Shown in pieces: positions 44,650-53,511 of a DNA stretch of 64,000 nucleotides (the first letter of the stretch is position 1; every line of letters begins with the position of its first letter). The stretch covers positions 124,001 through 188,000 of the forward strand of contig NZ_RAPY01000003.1 in the NCBI RefSeq assembly GCF_003610355.1, read 5' to 3'. This stretch comes from Sphingobacterium detergens (GTDB taxonomy: Bacteria; Bacteroidota; Bacteroidia; Sphingobacteriales; Sphingobacteriaceae). Position numbers and translations under genes: made by a program. Under the pieces are notes generated by a model, which saw only the letters and a list, made by a program, of their open reading frames with translations, searched no databases and was not told the origin of the DNA.

Positions 44650-46959
44650 ATGCTATTTACTGTTCTATCAGGATTAATAACATCGAGCCTTATTGTTCCA
44701 TTTGGTAGATTCCTAAAAACCAAATGGGGTTTTATTCTCGCATTTTTACCGGTACTTTTATTTCTGTATTATATAAAACTTGTGGTCCCCATTAGTCAGG
44801 GATCCTATTTTGTACAATCGACAGCATGGGTGCCCTCACTAGGCATTAATCTGGATTTCAAATTAGATGGTCTGTCACTTCTCTTTACATTAATGATTAC
44901 CGGAATTGGAGCTTGCATCTTTTTTTATGCAAATACCTATCTTAAGGGACATAAATACATCGACCGTTTTTTCGGCTACCTCTGCTTGTTTATGTCAGCC
45001 ATGTTGGGTCTTGTGCTTTCGGATAACATGCTATTGCTCTTTATATTTTGGGAATTAACATCTATCAGTTCCTTTTTTCTAATCGGATTCAACAACGATA
45101 ATGCTGATTCCAGAAAAAGTGCAATGACCGCGCTATCCATTACAGGTCTAGGCGGTTTCTTTTTACTTGCTGGTTTTATATTAATGGGCAATATCGCCGG
45201 CACCTATAATATCACCGAACTTGTGGGCAAGGTTGCATTGATTCAACAACATCCACTCTTTCCGCTTATTTTTGGATTGGTAGCGCTTGGTGCAATCACA
45301 AAATCGGCACAGTTCCCATTTCATTTTTGGTTGCCTGGGGCGATGAAGGCACCCACTCCGGTATCTGCATACTTGCACTCAGCCACCATGGTGAAAGCAG
45401 GAATATACCTGCTGGCTCGCTTTTCACTGATCTTGGGCGGAAACCCAATCTGGACATATTCACTTATGATCATCGGTGGTATTACCATGCTCTACGCTGC
45501 ATTTCACTCACTTTTCAGAACGGATCTCAAGGGGGTACTCGCCTATTCTACAATATCCGCATTGGGGATCTTGGTTTTCTTACTCGGTCTTGGATCCAAG
45601 GAAGCAGTGATCGCCGCCAGTGTCTTTATCCTTGTGCATGCTTTATACAAAGCAGCGCTGTTCCTAATTACGGGTATTATCGACCATGAAACCGGCACAC
45701 GTGACTTGACTGTCTTGCGCGGATTACGCAAGGTCTTAGCTCCTGTCGCTATTGCAGGGTTTCTAGCTGCATTGTCAAGTGCGGGAGTACCCTTGACCTT
45801 TGGATTTATCGGAAAAGATCTGATTTACGACGCCACTTTACAAAGTGATTCACAACTATTCTTTTATTTGACGGCTGCCGCAGTTCTGACGAACATCCTC
45901 CTGGTATCTGCTGGATTTATGGCCGGAATAAAACCCTTTGCAGGCAAATTACCAGAACAGTTTGACCATGTGCACCTGCCCTATAAATCCATGTGGATAC
46001 CCCCATTATTGCTTGCTGTATTGGGGATCATATTCGGCTGTATTCCGGGCCTTATTGGCGACTGGATCGCTGGACCAACCGCAAATAGTATCTTAGCTCA
46101 ACAGGAAGTTTTTCACCTAAAGATATGGCATGGTTTTAATCTGATACTTTTACTGAGCGCCATAACCATTGTGGTCGGAACACTTGTATTTATTTCAAAC
46201 CAACCAAGTACGAAGAAATTGGCATGGATTGCTACTTTTGATAAAATTTCCCCAGAGAATATTATTAAGGTCTGTGCACAGGAGATTGTCCTATTCTCCG
46301 CTTTTTTCACAAACAAGATGCACAACGGTTACCTACGTTCATATCTTTTGAAAATCATCTTATTTGCTGAATTATTAATTGGCTATCAGCTATACCTGGG
46401 TGGACCACTTCATATCAAATGGGAAACCTTGTCCCCCGTCAGCTTTTATGAAGTGACAACAGTATGTATTCTGATTGGCGCTATTGTATTAACGATCCGA
46501 ACTTCATCAAGGTTAACCGCAGTCGTAGCAACTAGTGTCGTTGGCTATGCAATATGTCTCATCTTTGTTTTTTATAGCGCCCCAGATTTAGCAATGACTC
46601 AATTTACGATCGACACCCTAACAGTTGTTCTGTTTGTATTGGTCTTGTTTAAATTGCCTTCTTTTCTAAACTTGGCAAACCGGCGTACCATCATTCGAGA
46701 TGCAATAGTAGCTATTATATTTGGCAGTATGCTGTCTATGGTCGCTTTACGTGTATTACATGAACCAACCACTACCAATATCAGTAAATTCTATGGTGAT
46801 TATGCATACGTACTGGCGAAAGGAAAGAATGTTGTCAATGTACTGCTTGTTGACTTTAGAGGTTTTGATACCATGTTTGAAATTGTGGTATTGAGCATCG
46901 CTGCACTTGGAGTGTACAGTTTATTGAAATTACGTCTAAAATCATCTGATAAAGAATAA
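44650..46959 (+). CDS. mrpA: Na+/H+ antiporter subunit A (MrpA/MnhA)
   Basis: The largest subunit of the Mrp multisubunit cation/proton antiporter, 769 residues with about 20 membrane helices. The NuoL-like core has the conserved Glu in FIFWELTS (E135) and Lys in TKSAQFPFHFWLPGAM (K218), followed by APTPVSAYLHSATMVKAG. The C-terminal part holds the MbhD-like domain (SAPDLAMTQFTIDTLTVVLF) and an MbhE-like end. It exports Na+ in exchange for protons, aiding alkali and salt tolerance. It heads a complete A-G operon; 102 bp containing a dispersed repeat separate it from mrpB. Confidence 0.96.
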   Translation: MLFTVLSGLITSSLIVPFGRFLKTKWGFILAFLPVLLFLYYIKLVVPISQGSYFVQSTAWVPSLGINLDFKLDGLSLLFTLMITGIGACIFFYANTYLKGHKYIDRFFGYLCLFMSAMLGLVLSDNMLLLFIFWELTSISSFFLIGFNNDNADSRKSAMTALSITGLGGFFLLAGFILMGNIAGTYNITELVGKVALIQQHPLFPLIFGLVALGAITKSAQFPFHFWLPGAMKAPTPVSAYLHSATMVKAGIYLLARFSLILGGNPIWTYSLMIIGGITMLYAAFHSLFRTDLKGVLAYSTISALGILVFLLGLGSKEAVIAASVFILVHALYKAALFLITGIIDHETGTRDLTVLRGLRKVLAPVAIAGFLAALSSAGVPLTFGFIGKDLIYDATLQSDSQLFFYLTAAAVLTNILLVSAGFMAGIKPFAGKLPEQFDHVHLPYKSMWIPPLLLAVLGIIFGCIPGLIGDWIAGPTANSILAQQEVFHLKIWHGFNLILLLSAITIVVGTLVFISNQPSTKKLAWIATFDKISPENIIKVCAQEIVLFSAFFTNKMHNGYLRSYLLKIILFAELLIGYQLYLGGPLHIKWETLSPVSFYEVTTVCILIGAIVLTIRTSSRLTAVVATSVVGYAICLIFVFYSAPDLAMTQFTIDTLTVVLFVLVLFKLPSFLNLANRRTIIRDAIVAIIFGSMLSMVALRVLHEPTTTNISKFYGDYAYVLAKGKNVVNVLLVDFRGFDTMFEIVVLSIAALGVYSLLKLRLKSSDKE

Positions 46960-47061
46960 AAATAAAAGGTTAAAAATTAAGTAAAAAAAGAGAATCAGTT
47001 GGAATGCCACAGGCTTGCACAACCAAAATCTCAATACTCAAATCTAACTACTCAATACTAA
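46960..47061. repeat. Dispersed composite repeat, reverse copy abutting mrpB
   Basis: Read on the minus strand this has the same order as the copy at 15069: TTAGTATTGAGTAGTTAGAT, GAGTATTGAGATTTTGG, a core with GCAAGCCTGTGGC and CAACTG, then an AT tract TTACTTAATTTTTAACC. It ends exactly one base before the mrpB ATG and fills the whole mrpA-mrpB gap. Confidence 0.65.
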
Positions 47062-47481
47062 ATGAATAGTACCATATTACAAACCGCAACGCGGTATCTC
47101 TTACCGATACTTTTATTGTTTTCGGTATTTCTCTTGCTTCGGGGGCATTATTATCCCGGAGGAGGATTTGTAGGTGGTTTGGTTGCATCCATAGCCTTTG
47201 TGTTGCATAGTTTTGCTTTTGGTCCTCAAAACACCATGAAGCTCATTCAATACAAACCCTTATCCCTTATTCCCATTGGATTGGGAATTGCTTCTGTGAG
47301 CATGTTTCTACCTACCTTTTTTGGTTACCCAGTCATGACTGGGCTTTGGCTGGAAGAAAAGATTCCCGTCATTGGCATGATTGGCACAGCTTTATTCTTC
47401 GATCTCGGTGTATACTTTGTTGTCATCGAGGTTGTATTAACTATTTTATTCACAATTGCTTTAAATACAGAGGAGGAATAA
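47062..47481 (+). CDS. mrpB: Na+/H+ antiporter subunit B (MrpB/MnhB)
   Basis: A 139-residue subunit with four membrane helices and the MnhB signature RGHYYPGGGFVGGLVASIAF at about residue 27. It belongs to the Mrp antiporter complex and is cotranscribed with its neighbours. The stop overlaps the mrpC start by one base (TAATG). The ATG at 47062 directly follows the dispersed repeat, so no Shine-Dalgarno is possible apart from repeat sequence. Confidence 0.95.
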   Translation: MNSTILQTATRYLLPILLLFSVFLLLRGHYYPGGGFVGGLVASIAFVLHSFAFGPQNTMKLIQYKPLSLIPIGLGIASVSMFLPTFFGYPVMTGLWLEEKIPVIGMIGTALFFDLGVYFVVIEVVLTILFTIALNTEEE

Positions 47482-47837
47482 TGGAACTGATTCTCGTTTT
47501 ATTGATCGGTATTCTATATGCCGCTGGGATATACCTCATCTTGCGTCGCAGCATGGTGAAACTGTTATTAGGAATTATGTTATTGGGAAATGGGACCAAT
47601 ATATTGATCTTTTTATTGGGGAATATTGTCAAAGGCAAGCCGCCAATAATCGGCCCTGACTTAAAGGTATTTACGGATATTTATGCCGATCCCATACCAC
47701 AAGCCCTTATTTTAACCGCAATCGTTATCAGTTTTGGACTGACTTCGTTTGCTATTGTACTACTTAAACGCGTTTACGCCTTATTGGGCACAGATGATTT
47801 GGATAATTTGAACACGCCTGAGGAAGAAGATATATGA
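47481..47837 (+). CDS. mrpC: Na+/H+ antiporter subunit C (MrpC/MnhC)
   Basis: A 118-residue NuoK-like subunit of the Mrp antiporter, with three helices and the motif LLLGIMLLGNGTNILIF. I chose the ATG at 47481, which overlaps the mrpB stop by one base and follows an AGGAGGA sequence at 47471. An upstream in-frame start would add 45 residues that are just mrpB read out of frame. It overlaps mrpD by 4 bp. Confidence 0.95.
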   Translation: MELILVLLIGILYAAGIYLILRRSMVKLLLGIMLLGNGTNILIFLLGNIVKGKPPIIGPDLKVFTDIYADPIPQALILTAIVISFGLTSFAIVLLKRVYALLGTDDLDNLNTPEEEDI

Positions 47838-49342
47838 TAGACAACCAGATTATTGCCACGGTTATCGTGCACCTTTTTATTGCAATTGTCCAGCTAATAC
47901 TCTGGCGAAAATCTACTGCGCAACGTTTTCTGAGCGTCGGTGGGAGTCTCCTGGCCCTTATTCTTGCATTTAAGCTATTTTTCAAAGTTTATGATGGGGA
48001 AATCTTGACCATGAATGCCGCCAATTGGAAAGCTCCATTTGGAATCGTCTTTGTCGCTGATCTTTTTAGTAGTACCCTGGTCGTCCTCACTTCAATTGCT
48101 GGACTTGCAGTTTCGATTTTCTCTTGTGTCGGCGTTGGAAGACAACGTATTTTATATGGCTATTTCCCTATTTTTCATTTCTTGATGATGGGATTAAATG
48201 GGGCATTTTTGACCGGAGATATTTTTAATCTTTATGTCTGGTTTGAGGTGATCATTATTTCTTCCTTTGTGCTGATGACGCTCGGCGGTCGTAAATCGCA
48301 ATTGGAAGGTGCCGTAAAATATATGGCCATGAATATATTGGCCTCCACTTTTTTCTTGACAGGAATTGGTATTCTTTATGGCATCTCGGGCTCCCTCAAT
48401 ATGGCTGACCTAGCGCTACGTATCCCCAAGATACAAAATCAGGCACTCGTAGAAATTACAGCTACTTTTTTCCTTATCGGCTTTGGAATCAAATCGGCTG
48501 TATTTCCGCTGTATTTTTGGCTTCCCTCCTCCTATCATACACCGCCTTCGGCTGTTGCCGCAACTTTTGGAGGTCTATTGACCAAAGTTGGGATTTATGC
48601 CTTATTCAGGGTATTTTCACTATTGTTTATTCCAAACCAATTCACCAAAGAACTGTTGGTCATATTGGCAATACTCACTATTTTGACAGGCGCCTTTGGT
48701 GCATTGATTAAAACCAATATCCGCAGGTTGTTTTCCTACTTGATTGTCTGCCATATTGGTTTTATGATTGGTGGTCTAGGTTTATACAGCAAATGGGCGC
48801 TGTTGGGTGCTATTTTTTATCTTATTCACGATATTATGGTAAAAACCAACTTATTCTTAATGGCAGGTGTTATTCGGCAGCTTCGCGGTACTATGGATAT
48901 GAATAAGCTGGGGGGACTATATGCACAATACCCCAAGATTTCTTTACTTTTTGCAATCGTACTTTTCTCCTTGGTCGGCATTCCACCCTTATCAGGTTTC
49001 TGGCCCAAAGTCTATCTTTTTAGAGATGCCTTTCAATTGGAAAAATATGCTTTCGCAGGAGCATTGATTATCGGTAGTTTTATTACGCTCTATGTCATTG
49101 CCAAAATGTGGGCCCAGGTATTTTGGAAGGATGCTCCTGAGCCTGAGATCATCGAAGATAAATTTGCTGGAATGATAGGCTATAAAAGAACAATGCTACT
49201 CTTACCCGTCATAATATTGGCATCAGCATCCCTTTATATCGGATTTAATGCAGAAGCAATTATACATGTCGCAGATAAGATAGCCACACAATTACTGGAT
49301 ACTTCACCTTATATAAATGCTGTATTAGGAGGGCAGAATTGA
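47834..49342 (+). CDS. mrpD: Na+/H+ antiporter subunit D (MrpD/MnhD)
   Basis: A 502-residue NuoN/NuoM-like proton-translocating subunit with about 14 helices. The key Glu is in YVWFEVIIISS (E138) and the key Lys in GIKSAVFPLYFWLPSSYHTP (K220), followed by PSAVAATFGGLLTKVGIYAL. The start overlaps the mrpC stop (ATGA). It works with MrpA as one of the two antiporter-like modules of the complex. Confidence 0.96.
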   Translation: MIDNQIIATVIVHLFIAIVQLILWRKSTAQRFLSVGGSLLALILAFKLFFKVYDGEILTMNAANWKAPFGIVFVADLFSSTLVVLTSIAGLAVSIFSCVGVGRQRILYGYFPIFHFLMMGLNGAFLTGDIFNLYVWFEVIIISSFVLMTLGGRKSQLEGAVKYMAMNILASTFFLTGIGILYGISGSLNMADLALRIPKIQNQALVEITATFFLIGFGIKSAVFPLYFWLPSSYHTPPSAVAATFGGLLTKVGIYALFRVFSLLFIPNQFTKELLVILAILTILTGAFGALIKTNIRRLFSYLIVCHIGFMIGGLGLYSKWALLGAIFYLIHDIMVKTNLFLMAGVIRQLRGTMDMNKLGGLYAQYPKISLLFAIVLFSLVGIPPLSGFWPKVYLFRDAFQLEKYAFAGALIIGSFITLYVIAKMWAQVFWKDAPEPEIIEDKFAGMIGYKRTMLLLPVIILASASLYIGFNAEAIIHVADKIATQLLDTSPYINAVLGGQN

Positions 49343-49343
49343 T

Positions 49344-49820
49344 ATGATAAAACAGTTTCTAATGAACCTCATGCTATCTTTTATTTGGGTAGCACTGACA
49401 GGATCAATGTATTATACGAATTTCATGTTCGGTTTTTTACTTGGTTTCGCGATTCTTTGGATCATGAACAAAAACGAAGCCGATCAACGTTATTTCTATC
49501 GTGTTCCCAAAACAGTGAGTTTTATTCTATTTTTCTTATGGGAAATGATTGTCGCTAATGTGCAAGTTGCTTATGATGTGATCACCCCTAAGTTTTTTAT
49601 TAAACCAGCGATCGTCAAGTATCCGATGGATGCCAAGACAGATTTGGAGATCAATTTGCTTTCAACTTTTATATCACTAACACCCGGTACGCTTATTTTG
49701 GATGTGAGTGAGGATAAGAAAACTCTTTTTATCCATGTTATGTACATGAAGAGCAAAGAACAATTTGTCTCGACCCTAAAAAACAATGTTGAACGAAGAC
49801 TTTTAGAACTCTTACGATGA
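49344..49820 (+). CDS. mrpE: Na+/H+ antiporter subunit E (MrpE/MnhE)
   Basis: A 158-residue subunit with two or three N-terminal helices and a soluble C-terminus. The motif NLLSTFISLTPGTLILDVSE (about residue 109) is diagnostic for MnhE. It lies 1 bp after mrpD and overlaps mrpF by 4 bp. MrpE is needed for assembly or efficiency of the complex in other bacteria. Confidence 0.94.
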   Translation: MIKQFLMNLMLSFIWVALTGSMYYTNFMFGFLLGFAILWIMNKNEADQRYFYRVPKTVSFILFFLWEMIVANVQVAYDVITPKFFIKPAIVKYPMDAKTDLEINLLSTFISLTPGTLILDVSEDKKTLFIHVMYMKSKEQFVSTLKNNVERRLLELLR

Positions 49821-50092
49821 CTTTAACTACTTACTTCGATTATGTTATCCTCCCGATATTAACCTTATCGGTTATTCTGGCTTTTATCCGCTTATACAAA
49901 GGTCCGCAGATCTTTGATCGCGTGATTGCCCTGGATCTCATTATCACAATTGGAATTGGAATTATTACAGTCTATAGTATACGTACTTCACAAGAAGTAT
50001 TTTTAGATATTGCCATGATTTTGGCACTGATCGCATTCCTAGGAACTATAGCCTTTTCATTTTATTTAGAAAAACAAAGCAATGATGACTGA
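49817..50092 (+). CDS. mrpF: Na+/H+ antiporter subunit F (MrpF/MnhF)
   Basis: A 91-residue subunit with three helices and the family motif RLYKGPQIFDRVIALDLI near residue 26. It overlaps mrpE at its start (4 bp) and mrpG at its end (11 bp), a compact arrangement that favours stoichiometric translation. Confidence 0.93.
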   Translation: MTLTTYFDYVILPILTLSVILAFIRLYKGPQIFDRVIALDLIITIGIGIITVYSIRTSQEVFLDIAMILALIAFLGTIAFSFYLEKQSNDD

Positions 50093-50435
50093 TATTACGT
50101 TAGCAATTTTAAGCACCATCGGCGCACTGGCCATATTGTTTGCTTCAATTGGCATATTACGGATGCCTGATTTCTATTTGCGGCTTTCAGTGACTGTAAA
50201 AGCAGCAACCTTAGGAGTCGGCCTCTTATTGATCTGCGCCGCAATGACATTTCCAGATGTCTCCGTGACGACCAAAGCAATAGCGATTGGTTTCTTTTTA
50301 ATCTTGACCGCACCTGTTGCCGCCCACATGATTGGACGAGCCGCTTACATACAGCGTGTAAAGACCTGGAAAGGGACAACCTTAAACGATTTGGAAAAAG
50401 AAGGGCAACTGGATTGTCGGAAAGAAGATTTTTAG
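50082..50435 (+). CDS. mrpG: Na+/H+ antiporter subunit G (MrpG/MnhG)
   Basis: A 117-residue subunit with three helices and the motif GILRMPDFYLRLSVTVKAAT near residue 24, then FFLILTAPVAAHMIGRAAY. It is the last gene of the operon; a strong inverted repeat follows 54 bp downstream. The start may be the first or second of two adjacent ATGs (50082 or 50085). Confidence 0.94.
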   Translation: MMTDITLAILSTIGALAILFASIGILRMPDFYLRLSVTVKAATLGVGLLLICAAMTFPDVSVTTKAIAIGFFLILTAPVAAHMIGRAAYIQRVKTWKGTTLNDLEKEGQLDCRKEDF

Positions 50436-50489
50436 ACTCTTCCGCAGATATTCGTAAAAATATTACCATCAGCAAGAGTTCTTCACAAA

Positions 50490-50531
50490 CAATTAAGGCA
50501 TCAAAACCGGGTTTTGATGCCTTAATTGTTT
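50490..50531. terminator. Long hairpin terminator between the mrp operon and the lactonase gene
   Basis: A perfect 18-bp stem (50490-50507 with 50511-50528) with a 3-nt loop. The tail has only a short T run, but the symmetric position between two convergent genes fits a bidirectional terminator. Confidence 0.8.
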
Positions 50532-50575
50532 AAGACCCTTTTAATGGGCGAGCCTCTCTTCTTTGACTCGGAATA

Positions 50576-51667
50576 CTAAAATATGATACAGACCGGAGCC
50601 GGAACTTTGATTTCTTTGCCCGCATCTGTCAACAACCCAGTCTTTGTATCTCGACTAAACAGTACGATATTATTGGTATACTGATTGGCCACAAGCAAGT
50701 ATTTTCCATCGGGAGAAAGATTAAAATTCCGCGGCCCTTTACCCTTTACGGATGTATTGGACAGCTTATTTAACCCGCCGTCTTTTTCCACCGAGAAAGT
50801 CGCTATTGTATTTGCCTCACCGCGGTTAGTCGCATATAAAAATTTGCCGTCATCAGAAATTTTTATGTCTGCCCCACCATTTTGTCCCTTGAAGCCCTCA
50901 GGGTTGATTTCGTAAGTACTCTGATACATCCAGTCATTACCCTCCTTTTTATAACTAGCAACCTGTCCTGTCATTTCCAATACGACGTAAAGAAATTTTT
51001 CCTTTTTATCAAAAGCGATATGACGAGGTCCTCCACCTGCGGGTGTAAAGAAATCTTCAGATTCTTCAGCTAGACTATATGCAGTTCCAGATTTATTAAC
51101 AGGAAATACAGAAATTTGATCTAACCCTAGATCCTGTACATATAAACGATCACCCTTACTGGAAAAAAAAGTTGAATGCACATGTGGTTTCTCCTGACGG
51201 ACTGGATCGACACCTTTACCTTCATGTTGAATCAGTCGATTTCTTTTACTCAAAACACCATTTGTTTCGAGATCAAATAGTGCCGCCGATCCGCCGGTGT
51301 AATTTGCTACTGCCAATAGATTACCTTTAGGATGCACTTCAACGAAACAGGGTGATTCCCCGCCCGTAGGAAGTGAGTTCAGAAAAGTCAGCTGTCCTTC
51401 CTTAAAAGAAAAGGCAGACACTGTACCTTCCTGATTTGGAAGTTCATTGACCGCATAGATAAAATTATTATTTCGAGCCAGAAAAGAAGGGTCCTTACTT
51501 TCTTGGGTGCTGACCAAGGTGGCTTCACCTGTTTTTGTATCGAAATTATAGATATAGATACCTTTGCTTTCTGTTTTGTTTGTATAGGTCCCAACAAACA
51601 TTGGGATCTGTTGTGCAAAACTCGCCAAAGGCAGGAATGTCATCAGATAAATAAAAGCTTTTTTCAT
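50576..51667 (-). CDS. Exported lactonase-family (YbhE/Pgl-type) beta-propeller protein
   Basis: A 363-residue seven-bladed propeller of the 6-phosphogluconolactonase family (PF10282). Motifs include MFVGTYTNKTESKGIYIYNF, SPCFVEVHPKGNLLAVANY, KPHVHSTFFS, GGGPRHIAFDKKEKFLYVV and GKGPRNFNLSPDGKYLLVAN. I chose the ATG at 51667, which gives a signal peptide (MKKAFIYLMTFLPLASFAQQ); an upstream ATG would put 20 residues before it. Export makes a role in the pentose phosphate pathway doubtful, and a periplasmic lactone or sugar-acid substrate is more plausible. Confidence 0.88.
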   Translation of the reverse strand: MKKAFIYLMTFLPLASFAQQIPMFVGTYTNKTESKGIYIYNFDTKTGEATLVSTQESKDPSFLARNNNFIYAVNELPNQEGTVSAFSFKEGQLTFLNSLPTGGESPCFVEVHPKGNLLAVANYTGGSAALFDLETNGVLSKRNRLIQHEGKGVDPVRQEKPHVHSTFFSSKGDRLYVQDLGLDQISVFPVNKSGTAYSLAEESEDFFTPAGGGPRHIAFDKKEKFLYVVLEMTGQVASYKKEGNDWMYQSTYEINPEGFKGQNGGADIKISDDGKFLYATNRGEANTIATFSVEKDGGLNKLSNTSVKGKGPRNFNLSPDGKYLLVANQYTNNIVLFSRDTKTGLLTDAGKEIKVPAPVCIIF

Positions 51668-52079
51668 GTGTATACAATTTATTAAAAATAATTGTTCGAA
51701 TTTCCCTCGTTGCTCGCTATGTAGCACAAAAAATAAAGATACCTTCCTAAGTCATTACTATGGTAGATAAACTTGTTAAATTAGGTTAAAACCGCCCTTT
51801 CTAATAGGCAAATCCGTATTTTTAGCGAATCAATTTTAACAAGTCTAAAATCTCCTTTTGAAATATTGGGATTATAAAAATATTGTTAAATAAAAATACG
51901 AATAATTCATATAATCTGATAATTTTGTGCTGTTGTTCAAAATAGTCTATATTGAACGATAGAATTAAGAGATTATTAGTGATTTAGATGAATCCGCTGT
52001 GACATCAATCTGTACAATTGGTACGTGATTTAAAACGGTTCATAGTTGCTTCATCAACGTTTAGAAACATATTATTTAG
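51668..52079. other. Divergent promoter region between the lactonase and SurA-like genes, no gene seen
   Basis: 412 bp of AT-rich DNA. A TAATTTTG at 51920-51927 matches the -7 consensus TAnnTTTG, but no TTTG sits at the right upstream spacing and it is 152 bp from the plus-strand gene start. Nothing else stands out. Confidence 0.4.
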
Positions 52080-53429
52080 ATGAAAAAAAACATATATATA
52101 TTGTTTTTGTTGCTGTTTGTATCAATTCAGGCCAGCCTTGCACAACGTCAGATTGTTGACCGTGTAGTGGCAACAGTTGGTTCAGGAATTATTCTGCAGT
52201 CCGATCTGGACATGCAATACTCACAATGGCTTGCCCAAGGGAATAAACCCGATGAGAAGTTTAAATGTGGTGTTCTTGAGCAATTGATCATTCAGAAATT
52301 ACTTTCCCAACAGGCGGTAATTGACTCGATTGACGTCACGGAAACAGAGGTGGATGACAACTTAAATTCCCGTTTGCGCCATATGTCCCAGCAAGCTGGT
52401 GGCCAAGAACGCTTAGAGAAATTCTTGAACCGTTCTTTGTTACAATACAAGGAAGAAATGCGTGCAAGTGTTTTTGAACAGCTGAAGGCAAATAAAATGC
52501 AACAAAATATCGTGCAGAAAGTGGATGTAACACCATTGGAAGTAAAACGTTATTTTGAGGGATTGAATAAAGATAGTCTTCCCTATTTCAATACAGAAGT
52601 TGAAATTGGTGAAATTGTTATGATGCCGAAATTGACCGACGAAGAGAAAAAGGAACAACGGGAGAAAATCGAAGGTATTCGCAAACAGATTGTCGATGGT
52701 TCGGATTTCGGAACAATGGCGCGTCTGTACTCGCAAGATCCAGGTTCTGCGCCTTATGGTGGTGACCTAGGCTTCGGTACACGTGATAACTATGTAAAAG
52801 AGTTCTCCGCAATGGCGTTTAAATTAAAACCAGGAGAACTATCACCTATTGTAGAGTCAAAATACGGATTTCACATCATCCAGGTATTGGAAAGACGTGG
52901 AGAAGAGGTGCATACCCGTCATATCTTGATGAAAATGAATCCGGGTGCTGCTGCACTGGAACGAACCAAAAATAAACTGGACAGTATCTACAAATTGGTG
53001 GTGGATAAGAAATTAGATTTTTACCATGCTGCGACCAACAATTCTGATGCTGAAGAAAGCAAATTTAATGGTGGTATGGTCTTAAATCCACAAGGATCTA
53101 GCCGTACAACTTTAATTCCTATGGATGGATTGGAAAAAGCCGTATTTACAACCATTGACCCATTAAAACCAGGGGAATATTCTAAACCAGAGCAATTCAC
53201 AGACAAAACTGGAGATGTGGGTTACCGTTTCAACTATTTGAAAACCCGTATCGCACCACATAAAGCAAATTTGGATCAGGACTTCACAAAGATCAAAGAT
53301 GCCGCGAAAGAAGATAAAGTACGTCGTAACCTGAGCAAATGGTTTGACGACAAGGCGAAGAACACATTCATTGATATCAGTGATGACTTTGACACCTGTG
53401 ATGAACTCGCAAAATGGAGAAAGAAATAA
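52080..53429 (+). CDS. Periplasmic peptidyl-prolyl isomerase, SurA-like
   Basis: A 449-residue exported chaperone/isomerase (signal peptide 1-21, cut after SLA). The N-terminal SurA-like region (VDRVVATVGSGIILQSDLD) precedes a complete parvulin domain at about 172-276 (LYSQDPGSAPYGGDLGF, then ELSPIVESKYGFHIIQVLE). A second, divergent parvulin-like region follows at about 278-395 (HTRHILMKMNPG). SurA-type proteins deliver outer-membrane beta-barrels to the BAM complex, relevant in a genome full of SusC barrels. It is monocistronic and closed by a long palindromic terminator. Confidence 0.92.
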   Translation: MKKNIYILFLLLFVSIQASLAQRQIVDRVVATVGSGIILQSDLDMQYSQWLAQGNKPDEKFKCGVLEQLIIQKLLSQQAVIDSIDVTETEVDDNLNSRLRHMSQQAGGQERLEKFLNRSLLQYKEEMRASVFEQLKANKMQQNIVQKVDVTPLEVKRYFEGLNKDSLPYFNTEVEIGEIVMMPKLTDEEKKEQREKIEGIRKQIVDGSDFGTMARLYSQDPGSAPYGGDLGFGTRDNYVKEFSAMAFKLKPGELSPIVESKYGFHIIQVLERRGEEVHTRHILMKMNPGAAALERTKNKLDSIYKLVVDKKLDFYHAATNNSDAEESKFNGGMVLNPQGSSRTTLIPMDGLEKAVFTTIDPLKPGEYSKPEQFTDKTGDVGYRFNYLKTRIAPHKANLDQDFTKIKDAAKEDKVRRNLSKWFDDKAKNTFIDISDDFDTCDELAKWRKK

Positions 53430-53447
53430 AAGACTTTTTTCTACCAT

Positions 53448-53491
53448 AAATAAATAAGGCCTGAATATTTATATTCAGGCCTTATTTATTT
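53448..53491. terminator. Very long perfect palindrome, bidirectional terminator
   Basis: A perfect 21-bp inverted repeat (53448-53468 with 53471-53491) with only 2 nt between arms. It lies between convergent genes and has A/T-rich feet on both sides, so it can stop both. Confidence 0.85.
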
Positions 53492-53511
53492 GGTAATCAC
53501 GCGCGCATGAT

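Noticed and set aside
45327..45689. 120-codon plus-strand frame inside mrpA
   Set aside because: It lies wholly within the strongly supported mrpA frame and its translation has no domain-like composition; it is a shadow frame.
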